Source: Cryobacterium sp. PH31-AA6
GTDB lineage: Bacteria > Actinomycetota > Actinomycetes > Actinomycetales > Microbacteriaceae
Direction: 5' to 3'
DNA: 64,000 nucleotides
NCBI RefSeq assembly: GCF_030063195.1
Contig: NZ_JASISS010000004.1
Coordinates: 122,497 to 186,496 of the forward strand
This document shows, in pieces, positions 32,000-39,105 of the stretch. The translations under genes were made by a program, and so were the position numbers. The notes beneath the pieces are model-generated. The model saw only the letters and a list, made by a program, of their open reading frames with translations, searched no databases and was not told where the DNA came from. Numbering within the stretch: position 1 is the first letter of the stretch; every line of letters starts with the position of its first letter.

Positions 32000-33255
32000 G
32001 CGGACACCGCCGGGATCTGAACGCTGAACCCGACCGACTCGGCGTCGCCCGTGATGCGCTCCATGACCACGAAGTAGCCGCGCTCACCGGCCAGCTTCCG
32101 GACGGCCGCAAGGCTCACCTCGTCGAGGTCGTTGCCGGACTTCATCACGACGATCTTCAGTGCGGGATTACCGCTCGTCGCCAGGTCGAACGCGATCGAG
32201 TCCTGACGGGCCGTGTTGAGTTGCTTGAACGGCACCCCGTCGAAGAGGATCGAGTCGTCACCGAGGCTCAGACCTGCAGGGAAGTCGGCGGCGGCGAGGC
32301 CGTCAGCCTTCGTCTTGTCAATGTCGGCCATGCTCGCGTTCAGCGCGGCCTCCTCGGTGGTGCGGTCGGCGAGCTCGGCGGCGAGTGCGGCCCGGGCGGC
32401 CTGTGCGCGCACCTTGCCGTTGACGGTGTCGATGTTGGCGAGCTGCTCGGTGACGGCATCCGGCGACTTGCGCTCGGCGGCTGCCAGTTCCTGGTCGGCG
32501 GCCTTCTCGGCGGCGACGGCCAGCTTGTGGTCGGCGCGCGCCTTGTCGAGCGCGGCGGCGAGTTCGCGGCCCTGCTCTTCGACAAGGCGCCGTGCGACTG
32601 CGGCGTCGGCCGCGACGCTGAACAGTCCATCGACGTGCGCATTGTGCTCGCGGATCTGGTCAAGCTCGGCGACGAGCCCCGCGGCGCTGACCTCCTCGGT
32701 GGGCACAGTCGCGTCGGCCGGCGCCGCACCGGCGAGCTGCGCGGCCAGGCGCTTCACCTCCCGCGTCTTGTCCGTGCGGGAGTCGAAGAATCCCTTTCGC
32801 TTGGCGTCAATCTCGGCGAGGTCGAACGGGAGCGTCACCTTCGACAGCAGCATCTGGCGCTGTTCCTTGTCTGACAGCTTCACGAAGTCGTTCGGGTCGA
32901 ACAGCACCCCGCCCGTGATGTCGGCCACGAACTCTTTGCCGCTGGGGTACTTGGCCCCGTCGAGGGCGTAGGCACTGAGCACGCCGGGCCCGTCCTTCGG
33001 GTACTCGCGGACGATCCGCCCATCGGTGAGCAGGATCTCCACCTTCGCGCGGTCGGCCTTGTTGTTCACCGGGTTCGGGATCAGCCGTGTGCCCTGCGGG
33101 TCAAAGCACTCCTCGAGCGCGTGGATGAAGCTGGACTTGCCGGAACCGTTCGGCCCGGCGATGATCTGCAGGCTGCCCGTGGGGAACAGTTCGATCGTCC
33201 CCTCGATGCCCATGAAGTCGGTCACGGTGATCTTGGTGATGGTTTGGTCGGTCAT
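31996..33255 (-). CDS. SMC/Rad50-like ATPase
   Basis: This 419-residue protein opens with KITVTDFMGIEGTIELFPTG and a Walker A GPNGSGKSS (about residues 34-42). An Ala/Glu/Lys coiled-coil section follows (about 160-330). The C-terminal part (GVPFKQLNTARQDSIAFDLA then ALKIVVMKSGNDLDEVSLAA) fits the ABC signature-like and Walker B halves of small phage SMC-type proteins. No nuclease partner (SbcD/Mre11) is next to it; the YqaJ exonuclease and RecT are the likely partners. Confidence 0.75.
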   Translation of the reverse strand: MTDQTITKITVTDFMGIEGTIELFPTGSLQIIAGPNGSGKSSFIHALEECFDPQGTRLIPNPVNNKADRAKVEILLTDGRIVREYPKDGPGVLSAYALDGAKYPSGKEFVADITGGVLFDPNDFVKLSDKEQRQMLLSKVTLPFDLAEIDAKRKGFFDSRTDKTREVKRLAAQLAGAAPADATVPTEEVSAAGLVAELDQIREHNAHVDGLFSVAADAAVARRLVEEQGRELAAALDKARADHKLAVAAEKAADQELAAAERKSPDAVTEQLANIDTVNGKVRAQAARAALAAELADRTTEEAALNASMADIDKTKADGLAAADFPAGLSLGDDSILFDGVPFKQLNTARQDSIAFDLATSGNPALKIVVMKSGNDLDEVSLAAVRKLAGERGYFVVMERITGDAESVGFSVQIPAVSA

Positions 33256-33443
33256 GAGTGGTCCGTTTCTTCAAAATGTTCAAGGTGGTGGACGCCCGCG
33301 GCGCAGCCGAGGACGGTGAAGCTGAGGAGCATGCCGAGGAGGGTCAGCCCGTCCGTGGCTGGTGGGCGGGTGAACTGGATGACGATGACGAGGACCGCGG
33401 CGACGAATGCGGCCAAGGCGATCAGGCGGAGGCGGCGGATCAT
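33252..33443 (-). CDS. 63-residue membrane protein
   Basis: There are two predicted transmembrane helices (about residues 5-23 and 33-52) and an acidic His-rich end (HHLEHFEETDHS). It overlaps both neighbours by 4 bp in the early operon. It could act in superinfection exclusion or host membrane change; there is no direct evidence. Confidence 0.6.
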   Translation of the reverse strand: MIRRLRLIALAAFVAAVLVIVIQFTRPPATDGLTLLGMLLSFTVLGCAAGVHHLEHFEETDHS

Positions 33444-33772
33444 GCGAGGATCGCCTCAGCGAGGTCGAGCGCGGGGCCTCGGGGGACCTCGCCGCGTTCC
33501 ATGCTGCGCTTGGCCGAGTTGAGGGCATGGCCGAGAATGACCAACTGCACGTCGACGGTGCGGTGCAAGGTGACGATCAGGTCGGCGTCTTCGCGAATAG
33601 ACCCACCGGACGTGATCTCCTCCACGTGGTGTCCGAAGAATTCGAACTCTCTGAGCAGCCTGCACTCGCCCGTTTCGGGGATCTCCTCCACGGCCCACGG
33701 CCCCGGCGTGCTCTTGGCTTTCATTTCTTCGAGCCGTTCAATGGCGGCTTCGATCTTCTCTACTGCGTTCAT
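33440..33772 (-). CDS. Phage protein with STPGPW motif
   Basis: This 110-residue protein begins MNAVEKIEAAIERLEEMKAK followed by STPGPW, a motif typical of Ea22/ead-like phage proteins, and has LIVTLHRTVDVQLVIL near its centre. GTG 33799 or TTG 33796, which overlaps the upstream stop, are alternative starts, and no clear Shine-Dalgarno stands before ATG 33772. The function is unknown. Confidence 0.6.
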   Translation of the reverse strand: MNAVEKIEAAIERLEEMKAKSTPGPWAVEEIPETGECRLLREFEFFGHHVEEITSGGSIREDADLIVTLHRTVDVQLVILGHALNSAKRSMERGEVPRGPALDLAEAILA

Positions 33773-33792
33773 TGACGCCCGATCCGAATAGG

Positions 33793-33966
33793 TCAACACA
33801 ACTTCTCCTCGTGGAACTCGTCACAATCGGGGCACGTCCACCCGAAGGTGCCGTGGCTGATCTCGGGGTCGAAAATGCCGTACGTGATGCCGAGGAAAGT
33901 GCAGCCGTCGATGTCGCAGGTGACGACCTCCTCAATGTGAAAGGCGTCTTGGCCACTGCTGCTCAT
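33793..33966 (-). CDS. 57-residue zinc-ribbon protein
   Basis: ATG 33966 overlaps the preceding stop (ATGA). It carries VTCDIDGCTFLG and WTCPDCDEFHEEKLC, giving C-x4-C and C-x2-C for one zinc. It belongs to the same row of small metal-binding early proteins. The role is unknown. Confidence 0.6.
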   Translation of the reverse strand: MSSSGQDAFHIEEVVTCDIDGCTFLGITYGIFDPEISHGTFGWTCPDCDEFHEEKLC

Positions 33967-34058
33967 GCGCGCACCCCAGAGAGGACGGCGACGAGCGCCC
34001 ACGCGATAATGAACGCGGTACAGAAGACAGACGCCCACATGACGTGTTGCCACTTCAC
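33963..34058 (-). CDS. 31-residue single-pass membrane peptide
   Basis: GTG 34058 overlaps the previous stop (GTGA). It encodes MKWQHVMWASVFCTAFIIAW and then ALVAVLSGVRA, one hydrophobic helix flanked by basic residues. The short size means support comes only from coupling on both sides and membrane character. Confidence 0.45.
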   Translation of the reverse strand: MKWQHVMWASVFCTAFIIAWALVAVLSGVRA

Positions 34059-34369
34059 GAGGACACCGCCACAGCAAGGGCTTCGAGGGCTACCACGATG
34101 ACGAGCAGGGCGAGCGCGACCCATGCAGGCCAGACGCGCGGACGATGCCACACCGACGACACAGGGACCGGGGCGGGGATAGACGTCGTGATCAGGGGGA
34201 CCTCGACCGTGTACGTGCGGCTGCGGGCGACAGCGGCGGCGACAGCCTCGCGGGCCCAGGGTCGGTTTTCCATCAGGTCGAGGCGGGAAATCTCCGGGTC
34301 GGACCATGCCAGCCGGGGGCCGTCGATGGCTTCGGCGTGCGGGTCAAAGTTCGTGGGTGTGATGCTCAT
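34055..34369 (-). CDS. 104-residue protein with C-terminal membrane anchor
   Basis: ATG 34369 has GGAG upstream and overlaps the previous stop (ATGA). The first 70 residues are soluble (MSITPTNFDPHAEAIDGPRL). The last 30 form a transmembrane helix (VWPAWVALALLVIVVALEAL). No family is known to me. Confidence 0.55.
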   Translation of the reverse strand: MSITPTNFDPHAEAIDGPRLAWSDPEISRLDLMENRPWAREAVAAAVARSRTYTVEVPLITTSIPAPVPVSSVWHRPRVWPAWVALALLVIVVALEALAVAVSS

Positions 34370-34500
34370 GAGCAGGGCTCCGATTCGTTGTCGGTTTCGT
34401 GCGAGATGTTGTGGACCGCGAGGACCGCGGCGGTAGCGGCGGCAAGATTCGCGGCCGGGTTCGGGCTGACGACGCGGAACGATGAGCGGCGGGGGCTCAC
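34366..34500 (-). CDS. 44-residue hypothetical peptide
   Basis: GTG 34500 overlaps the preceding stop (GTGA). The sequence (MSPRRSSFRVVSPNPAANLA and onward, ending NESEPCS) has no clear domain. It is called on the basis of coupling within the early string. Confidence 0.4.
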   Translation of the reverse strand: MSPRRSSFRVVSPNPAANLAAATAAVLAVHNISHETDNESEPCS

Positions 34501-34766
34501 AGTGACTCCCCATGCGTGCAGGGGGCCGTCATCATGGCGGTGAACCTCGACCGTTCCTCATCGGTGAGTCCGCGGCAGACCCAACCGCCTCTGGCCTCTC
34601 TGGCGCGGCTCCGCGCATTGGGCGTGAACTTCTCCCACGCGTCAGCGGCGGATGCCGCGCAGATCGTTCCATCCATACGGACGGATACCATCGACCCGTC
34701 TGCGCATCCGCACGGGGCGAAGAGGATCCAGAACTTCGGGATCGTGATCGTAACCGTGGTGCTCAC
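34497..34766 (-). CDS. Hypothetical protein, 89 residues
   Basis: GTG 34766 overlaps the antirepressor stop (GTGA). The sequence has ITIPKFWILFAPCGCADGSM and then LTDEERSRFTAMM, with four cysteines overall. It may be another small metal-binding early protein. The function is unknown. Confidence 0.5.
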   Translation of the reverse strand: MSTTVTITIPKFWILFAPCGCADGSMVSVRMDGTICAASAADAWEKFTPNARSRAREARGGWVCRGLTDEERSRFTAMMTAPCTHGESL

Positions 34767-35521
34767 GACGACACCGCCGCGCGCGCCCCGTCGTGCAGCC
34801 GGAGCCGCAACCGGTCGAGGCCCTTGATCGTCACGCGCACCTGCGGGGCATCGACGACGCGCTCGCCCGACTTCGGGTGGTAGTGAAACTGGGGCTTCTC
34901 GGAGAGGAAGCCCTTCTCCACCCGGTCCGCGTACGCCCGCGGCTTCCCGTCAGCGGCCCGGTACGTCCACTTGATCGCGGCCAACTGGCCGAACAAGCGA
35001 GTCGGCCCCGTCGGGATGCCAGCACGAGCGAGCATCTTCGCGGCGTCGCCCACCGAGTAGTCACCCTTCGCGGAAGCGATCGCATCCCACGCATCAGCGC
35101 GCGGCGTGAGCGCTTCGATCTGCTCTGATTTCTGTTCGAGCATTCCTTGAGCTGTGACCAGCGCGCGGGCCATGAGCTGCTCGGGAGTTTCGGGAGCCGC
35201 GTAGCTGCCGGTTCTGCGGATGGCCGGGAGAACTTCATCGGTGAACCAGTCCTGCACGGCTTCGGCCCGTTCGGTGTTGCTGCGCATCAGCAGGCGATTC
35301 ATCCCGCCCTCGTTCGTGATGAGCATTGTCTGCGTCCCGCTGGGGGTACTCACATCTGAGTACCCCTGTTGCTGCGGTCGAAGTAGGCGGCTTGCGTTGC
35401 CCGCGTCACGGTAGCCGAGGATGCGGGCGGCATCTGCGACCACGAACCACGGCTCACCGTCGATGAGGAGCGTTCTCACCTCGGCCCCTTGGAATGCGAA
35501 TGGTACGATTTCGTTCGTCAT
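34763..35521 (-). CDS. Antirepressor, BRO-N plus KilA-C/ANT domains
   Basis: The protein has 252 residues. The N-terminal BRO domain contains FAFQGAEVRTLLIDGEPWFV, then DAARILGYRDAGNASRLLRP and NEGGMNRLLMRSNTERAEA followed by WFTDEVLPAIRRTGSY. The C-terminal ANT domain contains YSVGDAAKMLARAGIPTGPT and VRVTIKGLDRLRLRL. Antirepressors inactivate phage repressors and favour lysis. This is the first large gene downstream of the immunity region. ATG 35521 has AGAGAGA upstream. Confidence 0.88.
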   Translation of the reverse strand: MTNEIVPFAFQGAEVRTLLIDGEPWFVVADAARILGYRDAGNASRLLRPQQQGYSDVSTPSGTQTMLITNEGGMNRLLMRSNTERAEAVQDWFTDEVLPAIRRTGSYAAPETPEQLMARALVTAQGMLEQKSEQIEALTPRADAWDAIASAKGDYSVGDAAKMLARAGIPTGPTRLFGQLAAIKWTYRAADGKPRAYADRVEKGFLSEKPQFHYHPKSGERVVDAPQVRVTIKGLDRLRLRLHDGARAAVSS

Positions 35522-36015
35522 CGAATCTCTCTTTCGTGTCATGGCCCCCGACTCGAACTCGGGGGCTTCTCTCGTTGATGGAGGCCAGTCGGCGTCCACC
35601 GTCGCCCGCGCAGAGAAGGTGTCCCGGCTGGCCTTGTGCGACGGCGAGGAGTCACACCTCGCACCACCCTCGAAGGGCTCGCCGCTGGGTGGTTACGTTC
35701 GACGCCACCCGCGCCTTGTTGGTCGCCGAGACTTAGTCGGTTCCAACGTGGGCTATCTGAGCCCACTCAGGCGGACCGTCTGGGTCCGCTCATGACGGGC
35801 TTCCATGCCCCGTCCCCAACCGCTTTGCTATGCGGTGGGCGCCCCTTCTCATTTCGTTCGGGGATCCGCTGTGAAGTTGTCAAGGTGCGCGCGCCCCCTC
35901 CTTCACGCGGACCCGGAGGCGGCATGTGGCATGGGGCAGGTAATTCCTCAGGGCGTTTTCAGACACGCCGGCGGTTAGGCCACCAGGTAGGCGGCCGAGA
36001 ATGTGGGGGTGCTAG
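35522..36015 (-). promoter_or_regulatory. 490-bp early leader without a gene, rich in hairpins
   Basis: I see no convincing gene on either strand here. On the minus strand, in transcription order, there are three close hairpins: GACGGG/CCCGTC (35814-35809 with 35799-35794), GCGGACC/GGTCCGC (35789-35783 with 35777-35771) and GTGGGC/GCCCAC (35766-35761 with 35753-35748). A GCCCCCGA/TCGGGGGC hairpin (35566-35544) follows, 23 bases before the antirepressor ATG. A perfect -35-like TTGACA lies at 35883-35878, but no good -10 follows. A structured regulatory leader is likely. Confidence 0.5.
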
Positions 36016-36207
36016 TTAGGCGGCAGCCGCGTCGCGTTCAGCGGCAGTCGTGAGGATGCGGGCGGCGATCACGCCGGTGTCACGGTAGGCGCGGGCGGAA
36101 GGCTCACGCGCTGTCATGGCTGCCACTGCGGCGTCGTGCGCCCGGTTGCGGGCGGCGGATTCGCGGCCCAGGCGGGCGGACTCGGCGACCTGCTCGATGA
36201 TGCTCAT
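36016..36207 (-). CDS. 63-residue helical early protein
   Basis: ATG 36207 overlaps the stop of the Cro-like gene (ATGA). The product is a charged, Ala-rich helix pair (MSIIEQVAESARLGRESAAR). It is the second gene of the early operon. The function is unknown. Confidence 0.55.
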   Translation of the reverse strand: MSIIEQVAESARLGRESAARNRAHDAAVAAMTAREPSARAYRDTGVIAARILTTAAERDAAAA

Positions 36208-36449
36208 GCTGCGTCCATAGCTTGAATGGCGGGCTCGCGGTCAATCTCGAATGCTTCGCCCAGTCCAAGGCCGAATGCCACGCAGAACTGGGCCATAAAT
36301 GCACCGGATGGTACGCCGCCTTTTTCGATGCGGCTGAGGGTGGATCGCTCTACCCCGACGAGGCGGGCGAAGTGTTCGTCCGACGGAATGTCCCGAACTA
36401 CTTTCAGCCTTTTGATTAGCCCCGTTTTGATTTTCAGTGTTGCGCTCAA
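36204..36449 (-). CDS. Cro-like HTH regulator
   Basis: This 81-residue protein has an HTH_3-type domain: FARLVGVERSTLSRIEKGGV is the recognition helix region, and AFMAQFCVAFGLGLGEAF follows. It starts at TTG 36449 with GGGGAG seven bases before it. It is divergent from the CI-like gene across a 167-bp control region, the classical cI/cro arrangement. Confidence 0.8.
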   Translation of the reverse strand: MSATLKIKTGLIKRLKVVRDIPSDEHFARLVGVERSTLSRIEKGGVPSGAFMAQFCVAFGLGLGEAFEIDREPAIQAMDAA

Positions 36450-36616
36450 TGCCTGTCTCCCCGTGTCATGTTTGCTTCGGTACGTAGCAATGGTGACACA
36501 GACCTAGAGCGTTTAAGTCATTAATGCGGCATGTTGCGGCATTCTTGCAACGTGCACCCCCGAATTGGGAGCGCATTAGCCTTGCGCGTGTAGCAAAACT
36601 GCTACATTATGACGTT
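36450..36616. promoter_or_regulatory. Immunity control region with operator-like repeats
   Basis: This lies between divergent Cro-like and CI-like genes. A perfect dyad TGTAGCAAAACTGCTACA occupies 36589-36606. It lies between a TTGCGC -35-like (36582-36587) and a CATTAT -10-like (36605-36610) sequence with 17-bp spacing. A direct repeat TGCGGCAT occurs at 36525-36532 and 36535-36542, ten bases apart. GTAGCA, half of the dyad, recurs near 36484. These are probable repressor or Cro binding sites. Confidence 0.65.
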
Positions 36617-36982
36617 ATGAATGAACGAACTAAAGACCATTTCCTCAAGGTCACAGGCGAAAAAGCCATCCGTGCGCTCGCGATCAAAGCCAACGTTGAC
36701 CAGTCCACTTTGAACCGGCAGCTCAATGGGACCAGCAGCATAACGATTGAGACAGTTGTGGCTATCTGTCGTTCCTACGGGCTCAGATTTGCGCCCGCGT
36801 TCATTGCCGCCGGCTTCATCACCCCCAGCGAAGCCGCTGAATTCGGAATTGAGGAAGCGCTCACCCGTGCCACCGACCACCAACTGCTAACCGAGATGCT
36901 GCGCCGCGTCGAAGCTGGCAGCAACGGGTCCACCCTGAACTCTCCTGTGAGCCAGGCCATCATCGACGGGCTCGCAAAATGA
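36617..36982 (+). CDS. CI-like repressor (HTH)
   Basis: The protein has 121 residues. The N-terminal helix-turn-helix reads AIRALAIKANVDQSTLNRQL. The C-terminus is helical (ITPSEAAEFGIEEALTRATD). It lacks the S24 self-cleavage domain of lambda CI, so induction would need the antirepressor rather than RecA. ATG 36617 lies seven bases after a -10-like element and has no Shine-Dalgarno, suggesting a leaderless mRNA. Its stop overlaps (ATGA) the start of the broken integrase N-terminus. Confidence 0.78.
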   Translation: MNERTKDHFLKVTGEKAIRALAIKANVDQSTLNRQLNGTSSITIETVVAICRSYGLRFAPAFIAAGFITPSEAAEFGIEEALTRATDHQLLTEMLRRVEAGSNGSTLNSPVSQAIIDGLAK

Positions 36983-37035
36983 GCGGCCTCCGCGCGGTGC
37001 TCTACCTGCGCCAGTCCACGCACCGTGAAGAATCC
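36979..37035 (+). pseudogene. Broken N-terminus of serine integrase
   Basis: ATG 36979 overlaps the repressor stop and encodes MSGLRAVLYLRQSTHREES, which aligns with MDKACIYIRQSTAREES of the intact integrase downstream and contains the catalytic serine (S13). After this point the frame runs into unrelated sequence over the HNH gene and stops at 37293, so no integrase can be made from it. It is the original 5' end of the gene, cut off by the insertion. Confidence 0.75.
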
Positions 37036-37637
37036 AGGGTGCACAAACGCGGACCGTTTCCAGATATCATTGAGGCATGCCCCCTAAGCGCCGAAGTATC
37101 GAAACCCGCATCTTCCAGAAGTTCAATCAGCGAGGGGAGGGCGAGTGCTGGCCCTGGACCGCTGCCAAGACAAGCGCAGGGTATGGCCACCTGCTCGCAG
37201 ACGGTGGGGAGGATGGGCACAGGAAGACAGTCCTCGCTCATCGCGCCCTATATCAATTGCTCATTGGCCCCATCCCGGAGGGTGCTGTGCTAGACCACAC
37301 CTGCCACACGGCTGACGCAACGTGTCCCGGAAACTCCACATGCCCGCACCGCGCATGCGTGAATCCGGCCCATCTCGACCCGGTCTCGTTTGGTGAAAAC
37401 TGCATGCGTGGGCGCGGCATTGCGCCTAGGAATGCTGCCAAGACGCATTGCAATAATGGGCACGAGTACACGCCGGAGAATACGAAGCCCGGGCCGAACG
37501 GAACTCGCGCATGCCGGACATGCACCCGTGCGCGCCTTCTTCGATGGAAGGCTCGACACCCAGATTACGTCTACCCCTCGCGCCGCCATGGATAAGGCGT
37601 GCATCTATATCCGCCAGTCCACAGCGCGTGAAGAGTC
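37009..37637 (+). repeat. Imperfect direct repeat flanking HNH insertion
   Basis: The 26-bp segments 37009-37034 and 37612-37637 agree at 21 positions; the first 11 (CGCCAGTCCAC) are identical. They encode the RQST-x-REES motif of the integrase in both copies and lie 603 bp apart. They mark the likely recombination point of the inserted cassette. Confidence 0.7.
37077..37595 (+). CDS. HNH homing endonuclease inside integrase locus
   Basis: This 172-residue protein has the HNH_3 pattern: LAHRALYQLLIGPIPEG, then VLDHTCHTADATCPGN (catalytic H in DH) and CVNPAHLDPVSFGENC. The C-terminal module HCNNGHEYTPEN ... RACRTCTRARL shares its C-x2-GH and C-x2-C layout with the NUMOD4 enzyme at 11485. It overlaps the integrase start by 8 bp. 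Its place between two copies of the integrase N-terminus shows it arrived by insertion. Confidence 0.88.
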   Translation: MPPKRRSIETRIFQKFNQRGEGECWPWTAAKTSAGYGHLLADGGEDGHRKTVLAHRALYQLLIGPIPEGAVLDHTCHTADATCPGNSTCPHRACVNPAHLDPVSFGENCMRGRGIAPRNAAKTHCNNGHEYTPENTKPGPNGTRACRTCTRARLLRWKARHPDYVYPSRRHG

Positions 37638-38985
37638 AATCAGCAGCGCACTGCAAGAGCACGAGGGCCGCCGCTACGCCTCCGCACACGGCTACGAGGT
37701 CCTTAGCGTGGTCGAAGACATCGGAATCAGCGGGCGAACCTTCAAGCGCCCTGGAATTACCAAGGTCATGGCCGCGATCGAGGCCGGGGAAATTGATGTG
37801 GTAATCGTGTGGAAATGGTCTAGAATTTCCCGCTCCCGGCTTGATTGGGCCGTGGCCGCTGACCGGGTGCAAACTGCGGGTGGGCGCATCGAGTCGGCCA
37901 CCGAACCACTCGACACCACCACCTCGACGGGTCGCCTTGCGCGAGGGATGATGACAGAGTTTGCCGCTTTCGAGTCTGAGCGGATCGGGGACGGGTGGAA
38001 AGAGACTCATGCGCGCCGGATCAGGAATGGTCTGCCGGCGAATGGAAAACCCCGGTTCGGGTATGAGTACGCGAAGGGCGCCGGGTTCACCGTGGACGCC
38101 GTGAGCGGCCCCGTACTGCGTCAGGCGTTCACCCGGTACCTCGGAGGGCAGTCTATGTATTCGCTCGTGCAATGGCTGAATGCTGGCGGCACGAGGCCGG
38201 TTGGTGGGTACGGGGTGAAGGGTGACGGGCTCTGGTCGGATCGGACGCTGCGGCGGGTCATGGATTCCGGGTTCGCGGCCGGTTTCATCTCGTCCGGTGG
38301 CGAACTATCCCCTGGCGCGCACGAAGCGATCCTTACCCCGCCCGAATGGGATGCGTACCGGGAGGCGCGAGGGAGGCGTAGCACGTACGGGCGCATCGAA
38401 CGATCGGAGTACCTGCTGTCGGGGATGGTGTGGTGTGCGTGCGGGTCGAAGATGACGGCGGGCCAGTTCGGGGCGGGCAAGGTGGCGAAGTACCGGTGCA
38501 AGGATGCTCATTCGAAGCGCACACATTCGGGCGGGTATGCTACGGCGTCACTGGTGGAGGCTGCCGTGTTTGCGTGGCTGGTGGAGCGCGAGGCCGAGCT
38601 GCGGGATGCGGCGGCGGCGGCGCTCAAGACCGGGCCGAAGCGGGCGGTGGCGAATCCGGGGGCGCAGTTGGCTCGGAAGATCACGGCGTTGGATGCGCGC
38701 ATGGATGCTCTCACGGCCCGGCTGATTGATTCGGGTATCCCGAAGGAAAGCTACACGCGCCTGCGTGACGCGATGGAGGCCGAGCGCAAGACCTTGGAGG
38801 CGGAACTGCTGGCGTCGTCCGTGCGGGCATCTCACGCCCCGCTCGTGGTGCTGCCTGAGGTGATAGCCCAGTGGGACCGACTGTTGGTCCCGGAGCGGCG
38901 CGAGATCCTGCGCTCACTGATTGAACGGGTCTCGGTGACGCCGGGTCGACCTCGCGCGAGTGTTGCGATCACTGGAAGAGATTAG
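37588..38985 (+). CDS. Large serine integrase
   Basis: The protein has 465 residues. The catalytic domain begins MDKACIYIRQSTAREES with nucleophile S11, followed by VEDIGISGRTFKRPGI, WKWSRISRSRLDWA and FAAFESERIGDGWKE. The recombinase domain has GKPRFGYEYAKG and LRRVMDSGFAAGFI. The zinc ribbon has WCACGSKMTAGQ and YRCKD. A coiled coil follows (LARKITALDARMDALTARL). It integrates and, with a directionality factor, excises the prophage. There is no Shine-Dalgarno, so translation likely depends on the overlapping HNH gene. Confidence 0.93.
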   Translation: MDKACIYIRQSTAREESISSALQEHEGRRYASAHGYEVLSVVEDIGISGRTFKRPGITKVMAAIEAGEIDVVIVWKWSRISRSRLDWAVAADRVQTAGGRIESATEPLDTTTSTGRLARGMMTEFAAFESERIGDGWKETHARRIRNGLPANGKPRFGYEYAKGAGFTVDAVSGPVLRQAFTRYLGGQSMYSLVQWLNAGGTRPVGGYGVKGDGLWSDRTLRRVMDSGFAAGFISSGGELSPGAHEAILTPPEWDAYREARGRRSTYGRIERSEYLLSGMVWCACGSKMTAGQFGAGKVAKYRCKDAHSKRTHSGGYATASLVEAAVFAWLVEREAELRDAAAAALKTGPKRAVANPGAQLARKITALDARMDALTARLIDSGIPKESYTRLRDAMEAERKTLEAELLASSVRASHAPLVVLPEVIAQWDRLLVPERREILRSLIERVSVTPGRPRASVAITGRD

Positions 38986-39096
38986 ACACGAGTCATGTTG
39001 ATGACCGCCGGGCTGGTCATCATCATCTGGGGTCTCGCCGGCCCGGCCCTGAGCGGAGTGTTCCAGCAGGCCATCGACCGCGTGAGCGGTTTCTGA
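38986..39096 (+). pseudogene. 3' remnant of pilin-like gene at prophage border
   Basis: Directly after the integrase stop, in the same frame, comes MLMTAGLVIIIWGLAGPALS followed by GVFQQAIDRVSGF and TGA. This is a hydrophobic helix with a short end, like the C-terminus of a Flp/type IVb pilin. It lies ten bases before a tadE-like gene. Its 5' part is absent, so the phage has probably integrated into it. A short peptide from ATG 38995 is possible but no good ribosome site is seen. Confidence 0.6.
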
Positions 39097-39105
39097 CCGC
39101 GGACC

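Larger units (their letters stand above)
1..38990. mobile_element. Integrated temperate siphovirus-type prophage, left end outside window
   Basis: A continuous set of phage modules covers this span: tail spike, lysis, tail, head, packaging, replication, recombination, immunity and serine integrase. All but five genes read leftward. The right border is placed just after the integrase stop at 38985. There the reading frame re-enters a truncated pilin-like host gene that is followed by tadE-like genes. The left border and attL are not visible because base 1 is inside the tail-spike gene. The exact att core cannot be defined without the other junction. Confidence 0.93.

Noticed and set aside
35544..35566. 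tRNA 3' half (CCCCGAGTTCGAGTCGGGG) before the antirepressor
   Set aside because: It looks like a T arm, but no acceptor, D or anticodon arm can be drawn upstream, so it is treated as a hairpin.
36979..37640. Group I intron or intein interrupting the integrase
   Set aside because: The HNH frame differs from the integrase frame, the integrase restarts with its own ATG and N-terminus, and no intein splice residues or intron core were seen; a stop breaks the frame at 37293.
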